DNA of 64,000 bases from Calditrichota bacterium (lineage in GTDB: Bacteria > Calditrichota > Calditrichia > RBG-13-44-9 > J042), in the NCBI GenBank assembly GCA_013150955.1, contig JAADJD010000043.1:110450-174449 (forward strand), in the 5' to 3' direction. The position numbers were made by a program, and so were the translations under genes. Shown here piece by piece: positions 52,601-60,832 of the stretch (positions within the stretch are counted from its first letter, which is position 1; every line of letters begins with the position of its first letter). The notes beneath the pieces are model-generated. The model searched no databases and was not told where the DNA came from. It worked only from the letters and a program-made list of their open reading frames with translations.

Positions 52601-53445
52601 ATTTGCAATCCCAGATTGCGGTTGGCCAGATACACGTAATTCCCCATCTTGAAGAGGTGGATGATGTAGCCTCCGGTTTTCACGCGTTTCAGCGGCTGCG
52701 GGAAACGGGGATTTTTTACATCCAGCAGCAGCAATCCGCCCGGGCCATCGGCAACAAAAGCCGTTTCCCCATCCACCTGAACCATCACCGCCTGGTAATT
52801 GGTGCGATATCGCGCCAGTCGCTGGGGATTTTCCGGATCGGACACATCGTAAATGAGTACCCCACCTTTTTTGCCGGCCACGTAAAGCAAGTTGTCCTGT
52901 TTGTAAATTTGTCCCACCCAGCTGTCCACAATCTCCAGCGCCAGCGTGGTCGGATGTTCCGTATTGCTCAAATCGTAAATGCCAAATCCATCCTCACCCA
53001 GCGCCACGTATAGCCGGGGATACTCCGCGTACACCCACATGGCGTTTCCCGGGGTCTTCAGATGAATAAATGGCTTTGGGCGGGTAATGTCCTGTATGTC
53101 GAAGACCTGAACCCCGTTATCGTGATTGGCCACGTACAGGTATTTATCGTCCACGTAAGTATGGTAGGCTTCGTTATCCAGTGGAATGAAGACCACATCC
53201 CTGGGATTCTGGATGTCCGATACATCCACAACCTGGATGCCGCCCCAGTAATTGGTAATGAACAGATAGTTCCCTCTGAGTGTCACCTGTCGACTTCCAT
53301 TGTCCAGCCGGATTCCCTTATCCGTAACTGGCGGTAGAATCTTGGCAATCTGTTCGACGGTGGCTTGCTGAGAAATGGCCAGAAGAGGTACAACGATAAG
53401 GGCAATCCAGGCAAAGCGTAAAATGGAGAAAGGGGAACGTTTCAT
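49615..53445 (-). CDS. Giant secreted protein: LVIVD propeller plus ten Ig-like repeats
   Basis: About 1276 residues. A signal peptide (ending ~LAISQQ) is followed by an LVIVD-type propeller (~30-330: LRGNYLFITNYWGGIQVVDV, YLYVANHDNGVQVFDI, RLYVALGEDGFGIYDLS, LLYVAGKKGGVLIYDVS). From ~331 to 1265 come ten repeats of about 90 residues, each starting N(R)xPxLxxI(A/G)D and including DPDKED, LPEGATFDP and FxWTPTYEQSGxY (putative Ig/cadherin-like). The last differs slightly (WVPGKDQQGSY). The C-terminus EDVPEETENPPQ has no sorting domain. ATG 53445 is preferred to 53451 because GGGAG lies at proper distance. Probably a long surface or periplasmic adhesin-like rod; partners unknown. Confidence 0.88.
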   Translation of the reverse strand: MKRSPFSILRFAWIALIVVPLLAISQQATVEQIAKILPPVTDKGIRLDNGSRQVTLRGNYLFITNYWGGIQVVDVSDIQNPRDVVFIPLDNEAYHTYVDDKYLYVANHDNGVQVFDIQDITRPKPFIHLKTPGNAMWVYAEYPRLYVALGEDGFGIYDLSNTEHPTTLALEIVDSWVGQIYKQDNLLYVAGKKGGVLIYDVSDPENPQRLARYRTNYQAVMVQVDGETAFVADGPGGLLLLDVKNPRFPQPLKRVKTGGYIIHLFKMGNYVYLANRNLGLQIVNVTDLKNPVLAGQYLTESECYGVFKQDIYVYLAANTATLIMRHNNAPVLNPIPDFTLKEGEAFQYQVSAVEPDGDPIVFSASNLPEGSQFDPETHIFSWTPTYEQSGVYPNVIFRVEEQTASKLSDADTVQITVEHVNRLPDLPAIADTSIDENKTLQFTIPEGSDPDKEDQQRLRYRAENLPPGATFDPETRVFSWTPTFEQSGVYVVDFILDDGAGGVDREPVKITVRHVDRKPTIEAIADQVIDENQTLTLELNGTDPDKEDQDKISFAMENLPEGATFDPETRTFRWTPTYEQSGVYENITAIMIAGAMSDTTRFTITVNHVNRPPVLAEIGDKTVDEAQLLEFQIQGKDPDKEDQGKLTFSAENLPEGATFDPQTQTFRWTPTYEQSGTYPDVTFAVSDPAGLTDRKRITITVNHVNRPPEIAAVADQTVNENETLSFQLTASDPDKEDAGKLTFSALDLPAGAQLDPASGRFDWTPTYEQSGTYTVTFIVSDGQYSDSTRSTITVLHVNRPPELAAIGSLQVDENQLLEFTLEGKDPDQEDAGQLTFYATNLPEGARFDPATRTFSWTPTYEQSGTYTVTFGIKDPAGLTDEETVTITVNHVNRAPTLEPIADQTVNENEPLTLQLVGSDPDEEDSGKLQYRIRELPEGATIDPATGQFSWTPSYEQAGRYSLTATVTDPAGLSASQTFQIVVNNVNRPPVMEPISEQTIDENQDWQFTIPVSDPDPEDQGKLVVTVENLPEGAQFDADKRTIRWKPTYEQSGEYPLTATVTDPGGLTASQSFRLVVNHVNRPPTLDDIDNQEVDENQTLTLTFQASDPDKEDAGKLTFRVDNLPAGAQFDASTATLSWTPGYDQAGEYSLTVTVSDPAGGQDSKTFTIKVNNVNRPPTLSAPTEKTVKEGETLRFQLTASDPDREDQGKLTFSAKDLPSGARLDKTTGVFEWVPGKDQQGSYTIEFVVKDSGGLRATATTTITVEDVPEETENPPQ

Positions 53446-53597
53446 TACCATCTCCCATTTGATTTGATAAGTTATAAATTTTTCGCAATTTATAGCCTGG
53501 GACTACCAAAATCAAGATACATGTTGATGAGTGAGCGTTTCTTTGACCCACAGTCATTATCGTCAGCTTTCAGGTCGCGTTTAACTGTAAATTTTTT

Positions 53598-53626
53598 TTG
53601 CATTTTCACGGGTTGCCGGTTAAAAT
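53598..53626 (+). promoter_or_regulatory. Candidate sigma-70-type promoter for cinA
   Basis: TTGCAT (53598-53603), 17-bp spacer, TAAAAT (53621-53626), ending 30 bp before the cinA start codon. It lies in the gap between cinA and the divergent Ig-repeat gene. Confidence 0.5.
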
Positions 53627-53655
53627 GATAGGGTGGGATAAAAGAAGGAACAACG

Positions 53656-54927
53656 ATGAAGGCCATTCTCATTTCGATTGGAAACGAGCTGTTGAGCGGG
53701 AAAACGGTCAATACCAATGCCACCTACATCAGCAGCAAGCTTCATGAGTTGGGGATTGAAACGCTTCGGGTGGTCACCATTGGAGACGATGCGGCGGAGA
53801 TTCAACAGCAATTGCAGCTGGCCCTGCAGCAGGCCGATGTGATCATCACCACCGGCGGATTGGGCCCCACCCACGATGATATCACCAAAAAGGCCATTGT
53901 GGAGTTTCTGGGATCCCACCTGATTTTCAAGGAAGAGATTCTCCACAAAATTGAAGAACGATTTCGGCGTCGGGGAAGTCAGATGCCGGCCATTAATCGC
54001 AACCAGGCCATGGTGCCTGCAGATGCGGAGCTGATCGATAATCCCGTGGGTACGGCGCCGGGACTGCTTTTCCGTCGGGATGGGAAAATGATCTTCGTCC
54101 TGCCCGGTGTGCCCCGGGAGATGAAGGCCATGATGGAAGACTTCATTCTTCCCCTGCTAAAAGATCAGGGGAAGCTGGAACCCATCCACGTGTTTCAATA
54201 TCGAACCACCGGCATTGCCGAGTCCCGCATTTATGAAATATGCCACGACCTGTTCGAGGCCCATCCCCAGCTGGAAGTGGCCTTTTTGCCCCGCTTTATC
54301 GGGGTGGACATCCGAATTCTGGTCAAAGATTCGGCCTTGCAACAAATGGATTATTCCCGCTTTGAACGGGAATTGTACGGGCGCATTGGCAAATACATCT
54401 ACACCACAGGAACGGAAGAGCTGGAGGCTGTGGTTGGACGGCTGCTGAAAGAAAAGGGTTGGACGATTGCGGTGGCCGAAAGTTGTACGGGTGGACTGGT
54501 GCAGGATCGCATCACGAACGTTTCCGGCAGTTCCGGGTATTTCATGGGGGGCATGGTCACCTATTCCAACGATAGCAAAGTGAAGTTCCTGGGCGTGAAA
54601 CCGGAATCGCTGGCCGCTCACGGAGCCGTCAGCGAGGTGGTGGCCCGGGAAATGGCCCGCGGGATTCGGGAAGCCATGGGAACGGATATTGGTGTATCGA
54701 CCACCGGCATTGCCGGGCCCACGGGGGGCACCCCGGAAAAACCGGTGGGACTGATTTACATTGGGCTGGCAACGGCGGATACCGTTGTGGCCCGCCGGTT
54801 TGTGTTTGTACAGGATCGTCGGCTGAATAAAGAATTGGGAGCCCAGGCAGCGCTGGAAATGGTGCGCCGATATCTGCTGGGCATCCCGATTGACAATGAC
54901 CCATCCAGTAAAAAGGAATCCGGATGA
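53656..54927 (+). CDS. cinA: CinA-like protein (NMN amidohydrolase / ADP-ribose pyrophosphatase family)
   Basis: Two-domain protein that recycles NAD by-products (nicotinamide-mononucleotide deamidase in the C-terminal PncC domain). 423 residues, full length. N-terminal MoCF-like domain: ILISIGNELLSGKTVNTNAT, VITTGGLGPTHDDITKKAI, FVLPGVPREMKAMM. C-terminal PncC domain: TIAVAESCTGGLVQDRITNV, GSSGYFMGGMVTYSNDSKVK, and GIAGPTGGTPEKPVGLIYIG. It overlaps the next gene by four bases (ATGA). Historically linked to competence and to recA operons; here recA is about 1.7 kb downstream on the same strand. Confidence 0.95.
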   Translation: MKAILISIGNELLSGKTVNTNATYISSKLHELGIETLRVVTIGDDAAEIQQQLQLALQQADVIITTGGLGPTHDDITKKAIVEFLGSHLIFKEEILHKIEERFRRRGSQMPAINRNQAMVPADAELIDNPVGTAPGLLFRRDGKMIFVLPGVPREMKAMMEDFILPLLKDQGKLEPIHVFQYRTTGIAESRIYEICHDLFEAHPQLEVAFLPRFIGVDIRILVKDSALQQMDYSRFERELYGRIGKYIYTTGTEELEAVVGRLLKEKGWTIAVAESCTGGLVQDRITNVSGSSGYFMGGMVTYSNDSKVKFLGVKPESLAAHGAVSEVVAREMARGIREAMGTDIGVSTTGIAGPTGGTPEKPVGLIYIGLATADTVVARRFVFVQDRRLNKELGAQAALEMVRRYLLGIPIDNDPSSKKESG

Positions 54928-55589
54928 GCAGATCAACCTCACGCCGCTGGTGGCAGTACGGATTTGAGCTGTTCACGGTGTTTCTGGGCGTAAGTCTGGC
55001 TTTTCTGGTCAACCGCTGGCAGGAAAATCAGCGCGGTTTGCAGCTAAAACAGGAATATCTGAAAAGTTTTTACACGGAAGTCCAGCACAATCAGATGGAA
55101 CTGGATTCTGTCATCCAGTCCAATGCCGCAAAAATATTCCGTCTGCAGCGGATGATGGATCAAATAACCGAACGCCGCTTGCATGGGGATACCCTGGTGG
55201 CGATGATGCGAACCGTACTTTCCCTGCATTTGCTGGAACCCGGAACCAGCGTTTTCGATGCCGCAAAGTATAGCGGACGTCTGAATGTGCTGGATGATCC
55301 CGCCCTGGAGCAGGAACTGGTTCGGTATTACAAAAACATTCAGGAAATCCGGGTGGTGCAGGAATTTTTAACCCAGCATTTTCAACAACAATTGCTGCCG
55401 TATCTGCAGGAACGTTTCGATTTGTTGCGCGGGCGATTGGTGAATCGTTCCATGCTGAGCGATCCCCAGTTTGGCAACCTGGTATCCATTCATTTTTCGC
55501 TGGTTCAGCAAAATCTTCAGTTGTACCGTAAGGTGCAACGAAGTGGTGAGCAATTGCTGGAAAAATTAAGGGCGGCAATTTCATCATAA
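54924..55589 (+). CDS. Membrane-anchored protein of unknown function (DUF6090-like)
   Basis: 221 residues with a single N-terminal membrane segment (FELFTVFLGVSLAFLVNRW, ~13-32) and a cytoplasmic or periplasmic helical remainder (ENQRGLQLKQEYLKSFYTEV, HNQMELDSVIQSNAAKIFRL). The pattern resembles the DUF6090 family of FCB bacteria, whose function is unknown; the match is by eye. The start overlaps cinA by four bases, so it is translated with it. The stop codon TAA coincides with the ATAA that flanks the 166-bp repeat starting at 55590. Confidence 0.7.
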   Translation: MSRSTSRRWWQYGFELFTVFLGVSLAFLVNRWQENQRGLQLKQEYLKSFYTEVQHNQMELDSVIQSNAAKIFRLQRMMDQITERRLHGDTLVAMMRTVLSLHLLEPGTSVFDAAKYSGRLNVLDDPALEQELVRYYKNIQEIRVVQEFLTQHFQQQLLPYLQERFDLLRGRLVNRSMLSDPQFGNLVSIHFSLVQQNLQLYRKVQRSGEQLLEKLRAAISS

Positions 55590-55755
55590 ACCCAAATCAT
55601 GCGTTAAACCACGAATCACGCGAATGAAATCGAAAAAAATCAACAAAATAGCGAATATATCCGGGAAACCATTTTCATCCAGACAGAATCAAGTGCATTT
55701 TAAAATTTTTTTTGGTGTTCATTCGTGTCATTCGTAGGCGATTGCATAATCCGGG
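55590..55755 (+). repeat. 166-bp MITE-like element, copy 8 (forward, intact)
   Basis: ACCCAAATCATGCG to GCATAATCCGGG, exactly 166 bp, with ATAA on both sides (55586-55589 and 55756-55759). The left ATAA holds the TAA stop of the upstream gene. It differs in the middle, with a run of As and Ts instead of TATTGG. Confidence 0.88.
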
Positions 55756-55832
55756 ATAAAAGAATCCCGATCCAATCGGCCGGGGGAGACCGGCTGGGTG
55801 ACGTTTCGTGAAACCGGAGGTGGGGCATTCTT

Positions 55833-56414
55833 ATGGAAAAGATTCGCACCTTTATTGCCATTAAAATTTCGCCGGAATTGATGCAGCATTGCGCGGCACT
55901 GATTGATGAATTAAAAACGCTTCCCGCAGCTGTAAAGTGGGTAAAACCCGAAACCATTCATCTGACCCTGAAATTTCTGGGCAACATCACCCGGGATCAA
56001 CTGGAGCAGGTTCAGCAGGTGGTGGAATCGGTCGTTCGGGGCGAGGGGGCTTTTGAGCTGGAATCCGCCGAACTGGGAGCGTTCCCTTCACTGGATCGTC
56101 CCCGGGTATTCTGGGTGGGCCTGGCCGGAAATGGTCAACAGCAGTTGATGGCGCTTCAGAAAAAGCTGGAGAGCGCCCTGGCACAGATTGGTTTTCCCGA
56201 AGAAGCGCGCCCGTTTAAACCGCACCTCACCCTGGGACGGGTGAAATCCAGTCGCCAATTAACCCAGGTCATCGGGAAAATTAAATCCACTGCTTTTCCC
56301 AACATTGCTTTTCCGGTGAAGGAAGTCCTGATCATGCGCAGCGAGTTGCGACCCGATGGTGCCCGCTATTCGGTGTTAAAATCTTTTCCCCTTCAGGAGC
56401 GCGCCTCGCAATAA
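55833..56414 (+). CDS. thpR: RNA 2',3'-cyclic phosphodiesterase (LigT/ThpR family)
   Basis: 2H phosphoesterase that opens 2',3'-cyclic phosphates on RNA. 193 residues. The two diagnostic motifs are HLTLKFLG (~50) and HLTLGRVK (~130), each carrying one catalytic His and Thr. The N-terminus RTFIAIKISPELM and the VFWVGLAGNGQQQLMALQKK region also fit. The gene ends 195 bp before recA on the same strand. ATG 55833 follows GGAGG at moderate distance. Confidence 0.93.
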   Translation: MEKIRTFIAIKISPELMQHCAALIDELKTLPAAVKWVKPETIHLTLKFLGNITRDQLEQVQQVVESVVRGEGAFELESAELGAFPSLDRPRVFWVGLAGNGQQQLMALQKKLESALAQIGFPEEARPFKPHLTLGRVKSSRQLTQVIGKIKSTAFPNIAFPVKEVLIMRSELRPDGARYSVLKSFPLQERASQ

Positions 56415-56611
56415 TGGCATTCCCCGCCTGTTGAATTTTTCCGGGAAAAGTTTTACTTTTTGCCAGGGACGAACTGCCAAAGGGTAAAGGTCTTTTTTAA
56501 ACCCGATTTGGGTATTAAATTATTCCAATTCAATGATGAATGGGGCAGGGAACATTTTTCGACCCTGTTGAATTTTTATTCAAGAAATCAAACGCGAAAC
56601 ATGAGGTTATG

Positions 56612-57640
56612 ATGGGAAAGGAGAACAATGAGAAGCTGAAGGCGCTCAATCTGGCCATGACCCAGATTGAGCGGCAGTTTGGAAAAGGGGCCATCATGCG
56701 TCTGGGCGATCGAGCCCAGGTTCAGGTGGATGTTATTCCCACGGGTTCCATCTCACTGGATTACGCGCTGGGGATTGGCGGGGTGCCGCGGGGACGTGTT
56801 GTGGAGATTTTCGGCCCCGAGTCATCGGGTAAGACCACGCTGTCCCTGCACATCATTGCGGAAGCGCAGAAACTGGGGGGGCTGGCAGCGTTTGTCGATG
56901 CTGAACATGCCCTGGATCCGATTTATGCTCGCAAACTGGGTGTGGATACGGTCAATTTGCTGGTTTCCCAGCCAGACAATGGGGAACAGGCGCTGGAAAT
57001 TGTGGAAACGCTGGTGCGCAGTGGCGCGCTGGATGTGGTTGTGGTGGACAGCGTTGCGGCACTGGTGCCGCGGGCCGAACTGGAAGGCGAGATGGGCGAT
57101 TCCCACATGGGACTGCAGGCCCGGCTGATGTCCCAGGCCCTGCGTAAACTGACCGCTACCGTTAGCAAGTCCAACACCTGCGTGATTTTCATTAACCAGC
57201 TGCGGGAAAAAATCGGCGTAATGTTCGGTAATCCAGAAACCACCACCGGTGGCCGGGCGCTTAAATTCTACACCTCCATCCGCATGGACATCCGGCGAAT
57301 TGCGTCCATTAAAGAGGGGCCCAACGTGGTGGGGAACCGTACCCGCGTGAAGGTGGTGAAGAACAAACTGGCCCCGCCCTTCCGCGAGTGCGAGTTTGAC
57401 ATCATGTACGATCAGGGCATCTCAAAGGAAGGCGATTTGCTGGATCTGGCGGCCAATCTGGGCATCATCCAGAAGAGTGGAACCTGGTTTAGCTTTGGCG
57501 AGGAGCGCCTGGGACAGGGACGGGAAAACGTGAAGCGGTTTTTAAAGGAAAATCCAGATTTTCGGGATCGCCTGGAAATGCTGGTTCGGGAGAAACTGGG
57601 CTTGACCCCGATCGCCGAAGCAAAGCCAGCGGAAGAATGA
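56612..57640 (+). CDS. recA: Recombinase RecA
   Basis: Strand-exchange ATPase of homologous recombination and SOS. 342 residues from ATG 56612; GAGG sits 5 bases before it, whereas the longer upstream frame adds 24 unrelated residues. Motifs: [15 protein letters not shown], Walker [10 protein letters not shown] (~68-76), [38 protein letters not shown], and [20 protein letters not shown] (L2). C-terminal acidic tail is short (KPAEE). recX follows ~200 bp downstream in the same direction. I see no E. coli- or Bacillus-type LexA box in the upstream 190 bp. Confidence 0.97.
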   Translation: MGKENNEKLKALNLAMTQIERQFGKGAIMRLGDRAQVQVDVIPTGSISLDYALGIGGVPRGRVVEIFGPESSGKTTLSLHIIAEAQKLGGLAAFVDAEHALDPIYARKLGVDTVNLLVSQPDNGEQALEIVETLVRSGALDVVVVDSVAALVPRAELEGEMGDSHMGLQARLMSQALRKLTATVSKSNTCVIFINQLREKIGVMFGNPETTTGGRALKFYTSIRMDIRRIASIKEGPNVVGNRTRVKVVKNKLAPPFRECEFDIMYDQGISKEGDLLDLAANLGIIQKSGTWFSFGEERLGQGRENVKRFLKENPDFRDRLEMLVREKLGLTPIAEAKPAEE

Positions 57641-57846
57641 TCCCCACCTGCCAGAAAGGGAATGCCTCCACCCGTGACCGTCTACACGGGAGGCGCCGGA
57701 AGCATCCATCTCTCCGATGGCATCGTCATTGGGCCGCTTTGAGAGAACAGGCCCATCGGACGTTTTTCGATACACCAGATCAGGCGGGTTAAGCCGTGTG
57801 GAGGCAGCAGGTGCATTTTTAATTTCAAGAAAATGTTGTCAATCCC

Positions 57847-58473
57847 ATGCCGCGCATCGAACACATTCGATTGATACGAAGCCGACCGGAACGGTTTGTC
57901 CTGACCCTGGAGGATGGCACGGAGATCGTGGTGGCACCGGAAACCATGGTTCGATTCGGTATTTCCCTGCACCAGGAGCTGGAAGAAGAAACGTTTTTGC
58001 AGATGTTGCGGGAGGACGAAGTACAGCGGGCCAAAGATCAGGCATTGCGCTTCCTGGAACGGCGGGCCCATAGCGAACGGGAGTTAAAACGCAAGTTGCT
58101 GCAGAAGGGATATCGGGAACCGGCCATCTCCGAAGCCATTGCGGCGTTACGGCAGGTGGGATTGGTTGACGATGCGGAATTTGCTCGCCAGTTTGTCGAA
58201 AACGAGATGCTCCTGCGCCCCGTGGGACGGTTGTTGTTACAGCAAAAACTGCGGGAGCGTGGGGTACCGGATGAAATCCTGGAACCGCTTATGGATCGGG
58301 TTTACCGGGCACATTCGGAGGTGGAGATTGCCCGGGAACTGGCCCGGAAATATCGAAAGCGGCACGGGAACTGGAAGCCTTCAAAACTCCGGGCAGGTCT
58401 GGTTCGCTTTTTACAAAGTAAGGGGTTCGATTGGGAGGTGATCCAGGACGTCCTGGTGGAAGAGCCCGACTGA
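57847..58473 (+). CDS. recX: RecX, modulator of RecA
   Basis: Small protein that binds RecA filaments and inhibits or reshapes them. 208 residues with the three-helix repeat pattern: KDQALRFLERRAHSERELKR, KLLQKGYREPAISEAIAALR, VGLVDDAEFARQFVENEMLL, RPVGRLLLQQKLRERGVPDE, and final REL ARKY-like EIARELARKYRKRHG. N-terminal ~45 residues form a beta segment. Position downstream of recA supports it. It ends with no obvious terminator. Confidence 0.92.
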   Translation: MPRIEHIRLIRSRPERFVLTLEDGTEIVVAPETMVRFGISLHQELEEETFLQMLREDEVQRAKDQALRFLERRAHSERELKRKLLQKGYREPAISEAIAALRQVGLVDDAEFARQFVENEMLLRPVGRLLLQQKLRERGVPDEILEPLMDRVYRAHSEVEIARELARKYRKRHGNWKPSKLRAGLVRFLQSKGFDWEVIQDVLVEEPD

Positions 58474-58915
58474 ACGGCAACCGGCGGTGAAAAGAGGAAC
58501 CCCGGATCTTCACCCCCCACTCCAGATGACCGATTCCGGGAAACCGACAGGGGAATTTTTCGTTGGAATGTTCAAATGGGGTAGGGCTGGTTTAACGATC
58601 CGGGAAGGATGATGATTGGTGGAAATGGTTTGCCCGCGGGTTTCAAATCACAATCACCGGGCAATGGCCCGGATCAGGGACGCCGGGATCAAATTTGCGG
58701 GAAGGGAAACGGGAACGCTCGGTGAATTTCGGTGAAAAATGGCAGCTGTAGAGGGTGGGTAAATCCATGTTTTTTTGGAAAAAATTCCAGGTTTTGGCGC
58801 GCAAGAGGGAAATATTTTTCGTTTGACTTTTTTGAAGGCGGCACCTAAATTCAAGGCTTGTTTTGCAATAATTTAAAGCAAAAAGGCTTTTATAATTCTG
58901 GAGGATGACATTCTT
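58474..58915. other. Intergenic region between recX and secD
   Basis: 442 bp without a gene. It contains a GC-rich hairpin candidate (CCGGG-CAATGG-CCCGG near 58655) and a good promoter for secD (listed). No RNA gene could be assigned. Confidence 0.55.
58823..58851 (+). promoter_or_regulatory. Candidate sigma-70-type promoter for secD-secF
   Basis: TTGACT (58823-58828), exact 17-bp spacer, TAAATT (58846-58851), about 65 bp ahead of secD, whose start follows GGAGG. The best -35/-10 match found in the window. Confidence 0.65.
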
Positions 58916-60793
58916 ATGTCCCGCAATTTAACGATTAAATTGAGCGTCGTCGTATTTTTAATCCTGATGTTTGCTTACTTCGTGTATCCCACCATTCAGT
59001 TTCAGTTTTTGATGAGCAAAGAAGATCGCGCCCGTCTGCAAATCGAGGATCCCCAGAAATACAATCGTCTGCTGGATCGTTCCATCCGGCTGGGATTGGA
59101 TTTGCAGGGAGGGATGCACGTGGTGATGGAGGTGGACGTGAAGGAGTTGCTGCGTTCGCTGGCCAAGAATAAGGATGATCGTTTCGACGAGGCTCTGGAA
59201 TATGCTGCAAAGGTCTCTCAGCTGGGTGAAGAGGATTTTATCACGGCATTTGCCGAAAAATTGGAAAGTCTGGGAGCCGACCTGGCCCGCTATTACGGCA
59301 GCCGTCGACTGCGCGATCGCAACGAAATTCTGGACTATCTGAGAGAGCAAACCGAAGAAGCGGTGAATCGCTCCCTGGAGATCCTGCGCAACCGGGTAGA
59401 TCAGTTTGGCGTGGCGGAACCGACCATTCAAAAGCAGGGGAGTCATCGGATTATCATCGAGCTGGCGGGAATTACGGATCCGGAGCGGGTGCGTCGGTTG
59501 CTGGGGGAAACGGCACTGCTGGAATTCCGTTTGTTGAAAGAACCGGAAATCGTGGTCAATGTGGCCAAACGGATCAATGATTATTTGCGGGGGAAGGCCG
59601 AGGAGGCCGACACCACGGCGGAAAATCAACAGGAGACCCCGGCCGACACTTCGGAGATCAGTGCCGAAGAACTTTTTGGTCAGGCCGGTGGGGATACTGC
59701 TGCTGAAGATACCGCTGCGGTAACCGAAGAAGAGGCCCTGTTCCGGGAGAACCTGTTTTTACTGCATCCACAGAATCGATACGTCTTGCTGGTGGCCAAG
59801 CAGAACGAGGCCCGGCTGCGCAAAGTCCTGCAGGATCCCGAAATTCAGCGCATTGTGGAAGAAGAGGCCGGAGATGCCGAACTGCTGATTGGCAAGCCCG
59901 ATCCCCGCTTTCCATACATCGAGGTGTATCTGGTGAACAAAGACCCCGAACTGACCGGGGAAACCATTGTGGATGCCCGTCAACAGATCAGCAGCGACAT
60001 CGGGGTCGCAGGTCAGTTTGAAGTATCGTTAACCTTCAACAGCGAGGGCGCCCGGATTTTCTCCCGCGTTACCGGTGCCAACATCGGTAAGCCGCTGGCC
60101 ATCATTCTGGATCGGCGGGTGCAATCCGCACCGGTAATTCAGGCCAAGATTCGCGACGGCCGGGCACGCATTACCGGGCTGGGTTCCCTGGAGGAAGCTC
60201 AGGATCTGGCCATCGTGTTGCGGGCCGGTGCCCTGCCAGCACCCCTCCAGTTGCTGGAGGAACGTACCGTGGGTCCCTCCCTGGGGAAGGATTCCATCGA
60301 AAAAGGTACCTATTCGGCATTGCTGGGATTGTTGCTGGTGGCGCTGTTCATGGTGGTTTATTACAAATTTTCTGGTGTCATCGCAGACATTGCGCTGATT
60401 TTAAACATTGTTATCATTCTGGGTATCATGTCGGTTTTTCATGCTACCCTGACGCTGCCGGGCATTGCCGGAATTATCCTGACCATCGGTATGGCGGTGG
60501 ATGCAAACGTGCTGATCTTCGAGCGCATCCGGGAGGAGCTGGATAAAGGCAAAACCGTCCTGGCTTCCCTGGAAGAGGGGTACAGTCGGGCGCTGTCGGC
60601 GATTATCGATGCTAATATCACCACGCTGATTGCTGCCATCGTGTTGTACAACTTTGGAACCGGACCCATCAAGGGATTTGCCCTGACGCTGATGATCGGT
60701 ATTCTGGGAAGTATGGTTACGGCCATCTTTGTGACCCGAACCATTTTCGAGGTGTTGATCGCCAAACGGGTTATCAAACGGCTGAGCATTTAA
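58916..60793 (+). CDS. secD: Protein translocase subunit SecD
   Basis: Inner-membrane RND-type subunit that uses the proton-motive force to complete SecYEG protein export. 625 residues. TM1 (~8-27), then a large periplasmic domain: SIRLGLDLQGGMHVVMEVDV (SecD motif), VDQFGVAEPTIQKQGSHRII, ELAGITDPERVRRLLGETAL, and a second half near SDIGVAGQFEVSLTFNSEGA; then five TM helices with the GTYSALLGLLLVALFMVVYY and ILTIGMAVDANVLIFERIRE signatures. An acidic, low-complexity insertion (~225-270, EADTTAENQQETPADTSEIS onward) lies in the periplasmic part. secF follows by 39 bp. Confidence 0.96.
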   Translation: MSRNLTIKLSVVVFLILMFAYFVYPTIQFQFLMSKEDRARLQIEDPQKYNRLLDRSIRLGLDLQGGMHVVMEVDVKELLRSLAKNKDDRFDEALEYAAKVSQLGEEDFITAFAEKLESLGADLARYYGSRRLRDRNEILDYLREQTEEAVNRSLEILRNRVDQFGVAEPTIQKQGSHRIIIELAGITDPERVRRLLGETALLEFRLLKEPEIVVNVAKRINDYLRGKAEEADTTAENQQETPADTSEISAEELFGQAGGDTAAEDTAAVTEEEALFRENLFLLHPQNRYVLLVAKQNEARLRKVLQDPEIQRIVEEEAGDAELLIGKPDPRFPYIEVYLVNKDPELTGETIVDARQQISSDIGVAGQFEVSLTFNSEGARIFSRVTGANIGKPLAIILDRRVQSAPVIQAKIRDGRARITGLGSLEEAQDLAIVLRAGALPAPLQLLEERTVGPSLGKDSIEKGTYSALLGLLLVALFMVVYYKFSGVIADIALILNIVIILGIMSVFHATLTLPGIAGIILTIGMAVDANVLIFERIREELDKGKTVLASLEEGYSRALSAIIDANITTLIAAIVLYNFGTGPIKGFALTLMIGILGSMVTAIFVTRTIFEVLIAKRVIKRLSI

Positions 60794-60832
60794 GGCAATA
60801 GAGAGAGGTTAAAGGAAGGAGAGTCAACTCGC

